Shown here: positions 1 through 6,237 of the stretch, piece by piece
Layout: each line of letters opens with the position of its first letter
How positions within the stretch are numbered: position 1 is the stretch's first letter
Source of the DNA: VXRD01 sp965232265
GTDB taxonomy: Bacteria; Latescibacterota; UBA2968
Assembly (NCBI GenBank): GCA_965232265.1
Contig: CBDDPH010000002.1
Coordinates: 4,650,001-4,714,000 of the forward strand
Reading direction: 5' to 3'
Length of the DNA: 64,000 nucleotides
Position numbers and translations under genes: made by a program
The notes under the pieces: model-generated
The model's input: the letters and a program-made list of their open reading frames with translations, nothing else
Databases searched by the model: none
What the model was told of the DNA's origin: nothing

Positions 1-440
1 CCTCGGCGGGAACCGGGTGGACGGTCTCCCGGGGGACCTCGGCGACCACCACCTCGGCCGCGGAATCCTTGACGTCTATTTTTTTCCTCAAATTTTGCAA
101 ACTGCTCAGGCGTGAGAATCGTCTTCAACTTCTCGCGCAATTTTTGCTCCTGCAACCGCATATCTTCGCCAATTTTTCGGCGCATCGTATCAATCTCGCG
201 CCGATATTCCTGAAATGCAGCCCGCACAGCACTTTTTTGCTCATCCGACAAAGCGAGATCATCACTCAAACGCTCAATCATGCGGTTGTAGTCATAAGAA
301 CGCCCACGCGCCCCAGGTGGGCCGGGGGGACCGGGTGAGCGCAAAAACTTGCGCTCGACAATAGTACCACACACCAGCCCCAGGGCAAAAATGCCCATAA
401 ATAGAAGAACGGCCTGTGTGCGAGGGGTAAAAGAAAACAT
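1..440 (-). CDS. Spy/CpxP-like membrane-anchored protein (3' end cut by window edge)
   Basis: The open frame starts with ATG at 440 and runs off position 1 without a stop, so at least 146 residues are visible. It begins with one hydrophobic segment (about residues 8-27), then a short collagen-like stretch (GPPGPPGARGR, about 37-47). A charged helical region follows, with LSDEQK and LTPEQFAKF, the type of motif seen in the Spy/CpxP and 'heavy-metal resistance' families. The visible tail is Gly/Arg/Pro-rich. It lies 20 bp downstream of an anti-sigma gene, so it is probably the third gene of an envelope-stress operon and a periplasmic chaperone-like sensor. The family call rests on length, topology and motif style only. 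The missing C-terminus lies outside the window. Confidence 0.6.
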   Translation of the reverse strand, partial: MFSFTPRTQAVLLFMGIFALGLVCGTIVERKFLRSPGPPGPPGARGRSYDYNRMIERLSDDLALSDEQKSAVRAAFQEYRREIDTMRRKIGEDMRLQEQKLREKLKTILTPEQFAKFEEKNRRQGFRGRGGGRRGPPGDRPPGSRR

Positions 441-460
441 GATAATCCTTTTGCAGTCGT

Positions 461-859
461 TTACTCGGGATAGATAGCCAGGCTATCGGCTTGCACCTCC
501 GACAGCACCATCTCAGTTTGCGAATCAAAATAATCGGCCACCGTATTTGCCTCGGTATCTCCATTATCTATTAACACCATAAAAATAACAGCAGCCGCAG
601 CGGCCAAAGGCACGAGGCGTTTGCCCGCCCAGACCAGACTATTCCATAAACTCTCTTCTCGAATCTGTGCCTGAACACCATCCCACAACCCCGGCGAAGA
701 CGCCATGGGACGCTGACCCAGGCGTCTCTGCACATGGCGAAGCAAATCGTATTCAGCGCGAAACTCTGCATCCTCTGCTATCTGCGCCTCAATCTCACTC
801 GCCTGTTCCGCAGACAAATTACCGTCAACATAGCGCAACAATTTATCGCGATCAGTCAT
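461..859 (-). CDS. Anti-sigma factor, single transmembrane segment
   Basis: A 132-residue protein starting at ATG 859. This ATG overlaps the TGA of the upstream sigma gene (ATGA) and sits behind GGGGAGGAG inside the sigma 3' end, so the two are translationally coupled. The N-terminal cytoplasmic part carries the short helical pattern of anti-sigma domains (LLRYVDGNLSAEQA, about 7-20), but I see no HxxxCxxC zinc motif. One hydrophobic segment lies at about 82-98, followed by a short acidic external tail. Expected role: membrane-bound repressor of the adjacent ECF sigma factor. The assignment leans on position, coupling and topology, since this family is poorly conserved. Confidence 0.8.
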   Translation of the reverse strand: MTDRDKLLRYVDGNLSAEQASEIEAQIAEDAEFRAEYDLLRHVQRRLGQRPMASSPGLWDGVQAQIREESLWNSLVWAGKRLVPLAAAAAVIFMVLIDNGDTEANTVADYFDSQTEMVLSEVQADSLAIYPE

Positions 860-1449
860 ATCTCCTCCCCTTGCCATTCGCGGTATAGCGGCATAAGCAA
901 ATCGCGTAAACGCGCCCGTGCCCGCGAAAGCCTCGACTTAACAGTCCCGACAGAAACATCTAAAACATCGGCAATTTCCTCTTGAGAAAAACCCTCTATA
1001 TCTTTCATAATCACCACCGCGCGATGATCGGGCGACAGGTGATTGAGCACCTTCTGAATCTCCTCGCGCAACCCAAGCGCGTCAATATCATTTTGCGGTT
1101 TATCCGTACCCAAAAACCGATCCAGTGCCATATCGCTTGCCTCTTGCATCCCCTCAATAGAAACCCGATCTGGCCGCCGTTGCTCACGCTGGGCAAACGT
1201 GAGACAAACATTGGTGGCAATGCGATACAAATACGTGTAAAAACTCGACCGCCCCTCAAACTTTCCCAGTGCTTTATACACCCTGACAAACGCCTCTTGC
1301 GCCGCATCCCTCGCCGTTTCCGGATCGCCGAGAATAGAACACGCCAGACCGTAAATTCGGTCTTCATAACGTTCAACCAACTGGCGAAAAGCCTGCACAT
1401 CGCCCTTTTGACATTGACGAATCAGATCTCGTTCATCAAAATCAGCCAT
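856..1449 (-). CDS. ECF-type RNA polymerase sigma factor (RpoE/SigW-like)
   Basis: A 197-residue sigma-70 family protein of typical ECF length. Region 2 spans about 22-90 and includes DAAQEAFVRVYKAL (48-61), the core-binding and -10 recognition part. Region 4 spans about 125-185 with the helix-turn-helix GFSQEEIADVLDVSVGTVKS (153-172). Region 3 is absent, as expected for an ECF factor. It is the first gene of a coupled sigma / anti-sigma / Spy-like operon, which suggests an envelope or redox stress regulon that includes its own promoter. The AUG at 1449 follows an AGAGGAAAAAG ribosome-binding region. Two direct repeats and an inverted repeat upstream may be its control sites. Confidence 0.95.
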   Translation of the reverse strand: MADFDERDLIRQCQKGDVQAFRQLVERYEDRIYGLACSILGDPETARDAAQEAFVRVYKALGKFEGRSSFYTYLYRIATNVCLTFAQREQRRPDRVSIEGMQEASDMALDRFLGTDKPQNDIDALGLREEIQKVLNHLSPDHRAVVIMKDIEGFSQEEIADVLDVSVGTVKSRLSRARARLRDLLMPLYREWQGEEI

Positions 1450-1485
1450 GTTATCTTTTTCCTCTGATTCGCCTATCCGCTGATG

Positions 1486-1503
1486 AACTGGCCTGAACCA
1501 GTT
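1486..1503. promoter_or_regulatory. Inverted repeat upstream of the ECF operon
   Basis: AACTGG and CCAGTT, separated by six bases, lie 37-54 bp before the sigma factor start. They could form a 6-bp stem in the leader or act as an operator. No function can be assigned from sequence alone. Confidence 0.35.
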
Positions 1504-1518
1504 GTATATTATTCGCGC

Positions 1519-1548
1519 ATTAATCTAACCTGACTGATTCATTAATCT
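1519..1548. promoter_or_regulatory. Two direct CATTAATCT repeats 21 bp apart
   Basis: The 9-base word CATTAATCT occurs at 1519-1527 and 1540-1548. The 21-bp spacing is two helical turns, as expected for a protein binding the same DNA face. The pair lies 70-100 bp upstream of the ECF sigma gene. Confidence 0.35.
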
Positions 1549-1616
1549 GACTCTCGTCTATTCATCTATCCGTTTCGCAGGATTAGACCACCAGATCAAC
1601 ACCCGCGTTCCCTATA

Positions 1617-1652
1617 AAACAAAAAAATGGACATCGCATTCAGGGATGTCCA
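1617..1652 (-). terminator. Intrinsic terminator of ilvB
   Basis: On the minus strand an 8-bp stem TGGACATC/GATGTCCA with a 9-nt loop (1628-1652) is followed by a run of seven T (1621-1627) and further T. It lies about 75 bp after the ilvB stop codon. Confidence 0.8.
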
Positions 1653-1671
1653 TGGTTGTCGGGCGCGAGAT

Positions 1672-1695
1672 GGGCGACCGCGAGGGTCGCCCTAC
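1672..1695. repeat. Short hairpin repeat, GGGCGACC...GGTCGCCCTAC type
   Basis: A perfect 8-bp inverted repeat with a 5-base loop followed by TAC, between the ilvB stop and its terminator. It is the same design as hairpins at 18587, 26974, 33993, 34070 and 35158, each ending in CGCCC(C)TAC or a one-base variant. It is probably a member of one dispersed palindromic family. Confidence 0.6.
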
Positions 1696-1727
1696 ATTAT
1701 GATTTTCCATCTGCGTCCATCTGCGGA

Positions 1728-3494
1728 TCACTCCGTAATAATATCGGCAAACGTCATACCCGAGGGAATCATGGGTAACACATGCTCTTGATACGGCACA
1801 ACCACATCGAGCAAATAGGGACCATTGGAAGAAATCATGCGATCAATAGCCGGCACGAGATCCTCCTTGCGTATCGCCCGTTCGGCAGGCACGCGGAACC
1901 CCTTTGCTATCGCCACATAATCGGGGAAAATGGCGTGACTCGGCGGAATATTCATATCTTCATGCGCCTGCGCCGCTTCCGGATCCCCAATAAAGGTATG
2001 CCCGCGATTGCTCTTGTAAAAGCGATCCTCCCACTGCACCACCATACCCAGATGCTGATTGTTGAGAATCATAGTCTTAACGGGAATCTTCTCCGCATAA
2101 AGCGTCGCCAACTCCTGCACATTCATCGCAAAACTGCCATCACCATCAATATCAATAACCAGCGCATCGGGAAAAGCCAATTGCGCCCCCAGCGCAGCGG
2201 GCAAACCAAAACCCATCGCCCCCAAACCGCCCGACGTGAGCCAACGGCGCGGCTCATCAAATGGATAAAATTGCGCCGCCCACATCTGGTGTTGCCCGAC
2301 CCCCGTGGATATAATGGCCTTACCCTGCGTCATCTTATAAAGCATCTCAATCGCATACTGAGGCAAAATAACATCATCGACATCTTTGTATGTAAAGGGA
2401 TGCTTTTCCCGCCACGATTCAATCTCATCACACCAAGCCTGATAATCGCCCGGCACAACAATACTGTTTAGCTCTTGCAGAGCATATTTAATATCGCTCA
2501 CAATCGGCAAATGGGCGACCTTGTTTTTATTGATCTCAGAGGGATCAATATCGATATGCACAATGCGACCGTGTTTGCAAAACTCCTCGAGCTTACCCGT
2601 CACCCGATCGTCAAAACGCACCCCAAATGCCAGCAACAAATCGGCGTGATTGATGGCGTAATTGGCGTAAACCGACCCGTGCATACCCAGCATTTGCAAA
2701 GACTGGGAATCCGTCTGCGGAAAAACACCCAGCCCCATCAGTGTCTGCGCCACGGGAATGCGCGTCTTTCGGGCAAACTCGCGGAGTTCTTCAGACGCCT
2801 CGGCAGTCACAATCCCTCCGCCGGCATAAATAAGCGGGCGTTTGGATTCTAAAATCGCCTGCGCGACCTCTTGCATTTGCGCGCGGCTGGCGTGCAAATG
2901 GCTGGGAGTATAACTGCGAATGGAAACCGTCTCTGGAAAATCGGGCACACAAGCACTTTGCTGCACATTTTTGGGAATATCGATCAACACGGGACCCGGC
3001 CGCCCAGAAGAGGCAATATAAAACGCCTCTTTGACAACGCGGGGAATATCCTCAATGCGATCCACGAGATAATTGTGCTTCGTAATCTGCCGCGTCACCT
3101 CAATAATCGGGGTTTCCTGAAACGCATCGCGGCCAATAACAGCCGTGGAAACCTGACCCGTGATGGCAACAAGCGGCACAGAGTCCATCTTCGCATCGGC
3201 CAGCCCCGTGACCAGATTGGTCGCACCTGGTCCAGAAGTCGCCATACACACCCCGACCTTGCCCGAGGCTTTGGCATATCCCTCAGCCGCAAAAATTTCG
3301 CCCTGTTCGTGCCGACACAACACAACCTGGATATTGGATCGCGTGAGGGACTGGTGCATCTCCATACTGGCCCCTCCGGGATAGCCAAAGAGCACTTCGA
3401 CCCCTTCGCGGATGAGACATTCAACCAAAATATCGGCACCCCTCATTTCGCCAGAGGTGGAGCCAGATGCCGGAGTCTGGGGTTTGCTCGCCAT
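1728..3494 (-). CDS. ilvB: Acetolactate synthase large subunit
   Basis: A 588-residue thiamine-diphosphate enzyme catalysing the first common step of branched-chain amino acid synthesis (2 pyruvate to 2-acetolactate). The N-terminal PYR domain carries the catalytic Glu in RHEQGEIFAAEGYA (E63). The C-terminal PP domain carries the ThDP/Mg motif GDGSFAMN...NNQHLGMV at about 450-500. The start chosen is ATG 3494, seated behind AAAGGAG. An upstream in-frame extension would be translated through the terminator hairpin and is unlikely. No ilvN small-subunit gene adjoins it: downstream is the ECF operon. Expression appears controlled by attenuation, with a promoter, a Val-rich leader peptide and a terminator hairpin occupying 3518-3730. 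A related ThDP enzyme at 41149 is not an obvious acetolactate synthase. Confidence 0.95.
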   Translation of the reverse strand: MASKPQTPASGSTSGEMRGADILVECLIREGVEVLFGYPGGASMEMHQSLTRSNIQVVLCRHEQGEIFAAEGYAKASGKVGVCMATSGPGATNLVTGLADAKMDSVPLVAITGQVSTAVIGRDAFQETPIIEVTRQITKHNYLVDRIEDIPRVVKEAFYIASSGRPGPVLIDIPKNVQQSACVPDFPETVSIRSYTPSHLHASRAQMQEVAQAILESKRPLIYAGGGIVTAEASEELREFARKTRIPVAQTLMGLGVFPQTDSQSLQMLGMHGSVYANYAINHADLLLAFGVRFDDRVTGKLEEFCKHGRIVHIDIDPSEINKNKVAHLPIVSDIKYALQELNSIVVPGDYQAWCDEIESWREKHPFTYKDVDDVILPQYAIEMLYKMTQGKAIISTGVGQHQMWAAQFYPFDEPRRWLTSGGLGAMGFGLPAALGAQLAFPDALVIDIDGDGSFAMNVQELATLYAEKIPVKTMILNNQHLGMVVQWEDRFYKSNRGHTFIGDPEAAQAHEDMNIPPSHAIFPDYVAIAKGFRVPAERAIRKEDLVPAIDRMISSNGPYLLDVVVPYQEHVLPMIPSGMTFADIITE

Positions 3495-3517
3495 TGCAAC
3501 AATCTCCTTTGTTAGAC

Positions 3518-3552
3518 AAAAAAAAACCGTCATTGCATTGTAGCGATGACGG
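3518..3552 (-). terminator. Attenuator terminator in the ilvB leader
   Basis: On the minus strand CCGTCAT pairs with ATGACGG (3527-3552), with a further GC/GC pair across a mismatch and a 6-base loop. A run of nine T follows (3526-3518). It sits between the leader peptide and the ilvB ribosome-binding site, so read-through is needed for ilvB expression. Confidence 0.85.
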
Positions 3553-3590
3553 GACAAGATGTTTTTGCGATACGATTATCAATCCCATCA

Positions 3591-3671
3591 TCACATGGGT
3601 ACAAGTACTACAACACGGCCTACAACGGCCGTTGTGATTGCGATGCGGGATGTGGTGATCTGATGTGTCAT
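3591..3671 (-). CDS. Branched-chain-rich leader peptide of ilvB (attenuation)
   Basis: A 26-codon open frame from ATG 3671 to TGA 3591, lying between a consensus promoter and a terminator just ahead of ilvB. The peptide is dominated by regulatory residues: three Ile (5, 10, 12), six Val and one Leu. The second half reads AVVGRVVVLVPM, very like the Val/Leu-rich stretch of the known ilvBN leader of enterics. Ribosome stalling on Val/Ile/Leu codons would be expected to prevent the terminator at 3518-3552 from folding. The ribosome-binding site is only moderate (GAGAG about 10 bases upstream). It is too short for routine gene callers. Confidence 0.8.
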   Translation of the reverse strand: MTHQITTSRIAITTAVVGRVVVLVPM

Positions 3672-3701
3672 AACACTGCGCTCTCTTTCAATGAGGCAGA
3701 G

Positions 3702-3730
3702 AAGATACAGGCTTAGTCTAGTTCTGTCAA
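3702..3730 (-). promoter_or_regulatory. Sigma-70-type promoter of the ilvB leader
   Basis: On the minus strand TTGACA (3730-3725) and TATCTT (3707-3702) are separated by exactly 17 bases. Transcription would begin near 3695, about 25 nt before the leader peptide. Confidence 0.85.
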
Positions 3731-3752
3731 GAAAACTCGCTTCTTACACTTC

Positions 3753-4523
3753 TCACCCCCCCTTCTCGCCCATCATATTAATGCGGTCTCGAAGCTCGGC
3801 AGCGCGTTCAAACTCCTCGTTGTCAATCGCTTCGAGCAATTCTTTTTCCAGGCGTTCAGATTCCGTGAGAGGGCGCTGTTGCTCGAGTTCGTCGAGCAAT
3901 TCGTTCAAAGATTCAACAGAGCGTTTTTTTTCAATCTCAAATTCTTCTGCCTCGACCTCTTCCAGATTCTCGATCTTGTCGAGTACATCTCGAATAATTC
4001 GGATGCCCTTCATAAAATCGTTATCTTGTGACGCAATCATCACGCGCGCAATCGCGTGGATTCGCAAAACATAAGGCCACCACTTTTCGAGATTGAGACG
4101 ATCTTTCTCCGCGGCAGCGTATTGGTTGACAAAACGGAACAGCTCCATATTGCGCTGTGTATCGCGAATAACGCGGTCATAGTCTCGTATTTGAAGCAAA
4201 AAAACATATCGCTCATAGAGCAGGCGGCTTTCATCAAAAAGTTCACGACAGTGCGCCTTTTTTAGTGAAAAACCATCAGATGTACCGTTTTCCTCAACAA
4301 AATGATGAAGCCTATCGGTAAAATAATCCAGAACAAACGCGCTATTGTGTGGCCTGCGTCCATCGGGACGCCCATCGAGTTCCATTTGTAGAATGCCCTG
4401 AAATGGACCTTGATCTATGCGTACCTGAATTTTTTCAACGCCTTTGGACGAGAAAATTTTGCGAATGCTGTTTTTGGGATCATAGGGCCAGTGCTTCAGC
4501 AAAGGGCCAATATCTTCGGTCAT
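3753..4523 (-). CDS. UVR-motif (UvrB/UvrC-type) domain protein
   Basis: A 256-residue soluble protein. The last 35 residues form a UVR motif (ESERLEKELLEAIDNEEFER, then AAELRDRI), the two-helix element that joins UvrB to UvrC and also occurs in McsA/ClpC-type proteins. Upstream of it is an acidic coiled-coil region (about 185-220). The N-terminal 180 residues match no family I recognise. No helicase or nuclease motif is present, so this is not UvrB or UvrC; it may be an adaptor. The start at 4523 follows AGGGGAAC. It diverges from the purine permease and its heptamer array. It is followed on the same strand by the ilvB promoter, about 25 bp after its stop. Confidence 0.7.
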   Translation of the reverse strand: MTEDIGPLLKHWPYDPKNSIRKIFSSKGVEKIQVRIDQGPFQGILQMELDGRPDGRRPHNSAFVLDYFTDRLHHFVEENGTSDGFSLKKAHCRELFDESRLLYERYVFLLQIRDYDRVIRDTQRNMELFRFVNQYAAAEKDRLNLEKWWPYVLRIHAIARVMIASQDNDFMKGIRIIRDVLDKIENLEEVEAEEFEIEKKRSVESLNELLDELEQQRPLTESERLEKELLEAIDNEEFERAAELRDRINMMGEKGG

Positions 4524-4616
4524 GGCAAGTTCCCCTGATATTTGGGAGAGACATCCCCTGAACTGCTGACGGCGGAAGAATATCCGAACCTATCGCGCTA
4601 CAGGTTTTCAATCTAA

Positions 4617-4645
4617 TTGCATTTGATTGCAGACGCAAGTATCAT
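4617..4645 (+). promoter_or_regulatory. Putative promoter of the purine permease
   Basis: TTGCAT (4617-4622) and TATCAT (4640-4645) are spaced 17 bases apart. The predicted start near 4652 falls a few bases before the GGATGAA array, so the array would form nearly the whole 5' leader. Confidence 0.55.
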
Positions 4646-4657
4646 GTGAAGTGTGAA

Positions 4658-4769
4658 GGATGAAGGATGAAGGATGAAGGATGAAGGATGAAGGATGAAG
4701 GATGAAGGATGAAGGATGAAGGATGAAGGATGAAGGATGAAGGATGAAGGATGAAGGATGAAGGATGAA
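4658..4769 (+). repeat. Sixteen perfect GGATGAA heptamers overlapping the permease start
   Basis: 112 bp of uninterrupted GGATGAA. Every unit carries a Shine-Dalgarno-like AAGGA and an ATG. The ATG in an inner unit reads five codons and stops at TGA (ATGAAGGATGAAGGATGA), while the ATG of the last unit (4765) opens the permease frame. Copy-number change would alter leader length and the number of upstream mini-frames without changing the frame of the gene. The complementary strand is open in all frames (LHPSSFI repeats), which creates spurious long frames. Confidence 0.95.
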
Positions 4770-6126
4770 GACCACCCAAAAAAAGAAAAAACAAATGGGA
4801 ACAGAAAAAATTACAGGAACAATCGCTGAGTTTTTCAAATTTAACGCCCAAAACACAAATTGGCGCACAGAAATAACAGGTGGGGTGACGACATTTGTGA
4901 CCATGGCTTATATCGTAGCCGTAAACCCGGGCATCTTGTCCGACGCATTGGGCGTGGATTTATTTCCCGAACTGTTATTTGCAACCTGTGCTTCTGCAGC
5001 CATCGCAACAATACTGATGGGCCTTCTGGCAAATTATCCCTTTGCCCTGGCGCCCGGCATGGGCCTCAATGCATTTTTCACCTACACAATTGTACTGGGC
5101 ATGGGCGTACATTGGAAACTGGCCCTGGGCGTGGTCCTCGCCTCCGGACTCTTGTTTTTATTATTGACTGTATTGCGCGTGCGCGAGGCCATTATCACAG
5201 CAGTGCCCCAGCCTCTCAAACTCGCCGCCGCCGCGGGTATTGGACTATTCATTGCATTCATCGGATTTAAGAATGCGGGTTTTATTGTCGATAATCCGGC
5301 CACATTGGTCAGCCTGGGCGATGTACGCACAGGACCTGTGGGATTGGCACTGGTGGGACTCTTGGGCACAGCCATCATGCTGTCGCACGGCATCCGCGGT
5401 GCGATTTTACTCGGCGTAATCGGCGTCGCCTTATTATCCATGATCTTCGGACTTACGCCCTGGCCAACAGGCGTCATAAGCCTACCTGTCTGGCCTACCC
5501 ATCTCTTTGGAGAAGCCGTTTATCATCTCCCTCTCGCATTTCACACGGCAGTCATAGAACTCGTCTTTGCTTTTCTTTTTGTCGATCTATTTGACACCAT
5601 GGGCACACTGGTGGGCTTATCCGAACGATCGGGATTTCTAAATAAACGCGGACAATTGCCCCGCGCCAACAAAGCACTGCTATCAGACTCTGTTGGAACC
5701 GTATGCGGCAGCGTATTGGGAACCTCAACCGTAACGACCTATATCGAAAGTGCCGCGGGCATATCATCGGGCGCACGCACGGGCTTTGCCAGCCTGGTAA
5801 CCGGCGGACTATTCATCTGCGCCCTATTCCTGACACCTCTGGTGCAGGCCATACCGTCCTTTGCCACAGCACCCGCGCTCATCGTCGTAGGCGTCATGAT
5901 GATGGCCCCAGCGGCGCGCATTGTCTGGGATGATATGTCGGACGCCGTACCCGCTTTTCTGACATTGATTGCAATACCCCTGACATTCAGCATTGCCGAT
6001 GGGTTGGCCCTCGGATTTATAGCCTATCCCATAATCAAGCGACTGAGCAAAAAAGGCTCTGAAGTACATCCACTCATAGATGTACTGGCTATCATTTTCA
6101 TCGCCAAATATATCTTTATGGCGTAA
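4765..6126 (+). CDS. NCS2/AzgA-type purine (adenine/guanine/hypoxanthine) permease
   Basis: A 453-residue polytopic inner-membrane protein with the hydrophobic profile of the nucleobase-cation symporter-2 AzgA/PbuG branch. Family signatures are visible: the N-terminal TEITGGVTTFVTMAYIVAVNP, shown here only as TEITGGVTTF plus MAYIVAVNP; ALAPGMGLNAFF after the second hydrophobic block; FLFVDLFDTMGTLVGL in the middle; and STVTTYIESAAGISSGARTG, the substrate-site loop. Expected role: proton- or cation-coupled import of purine bases. The start is ATG 4765, formed by the last heptamer repeat. A second in-frame ATG at 4795 has no ribosome-binding site. Confidence 0.9.
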   Translation: MKTTQKKKKQMGTEKITGTIAEFFKFNAQNTNWRTEITGGVTTFVTMAYIVAVNPGILSDALGVDLFPELLFATCASAAIATILMGLLANYPFALAPGMGLNAFFTYTIVLGMGVHWKLALGVVLASGLLFLLLTVLRVREAIITAVPQPLKLAAAAGIGLFIAFIGFKNAGFIVDNPATLVSLGDVRTGPVGLALVGLLGTAIMLSHGIRGAILLGVIGVALLSMIFGLTPWPTGVISLPVWPTHLFGEAVYHLPLAFHTAVIELVFAFLFVDLFDTMGTLVGLSERSGFLNKRGQLPRANKALLSDSVGTVCGSVLGTSTVTTYIESAAGISSGARTGFASLVTGGLFICALFLTPLVQAIPSFATAPALIVVGVMMMAPAARIVWDDMSDAVPAFLTLIAIPLTFSIADGLALGFIAYPIIKRLSKKGSEVHPLIDVLAIIFIAKYIFMA

Positions 6127-6237
6127 GAGGCCGCGCTCCTGACTTCTGCTTTTGTTCGTGACATTTATATTTTTTTTGTCTATTATTTTAAAATAATCAT
6201 GGCAGCTATAAAAAATAAAAAATATTGAGGAGGCGTT

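Noticed and set aside
3495..3557. Upstream start for ilvB giving 609 residues
   Set aside because: The added codons are encoded by the terminator stem and T-run. The AAAGGAG before ATG 3494 fixes the start.
4608..4904. Long minus-strand frames made of repeated LHPSSFI
   Set aside because: They are the complement of the GGATGAA array, which has no stops on that strand. There is no ribosome-binding site or conserved protein outside the repeat.
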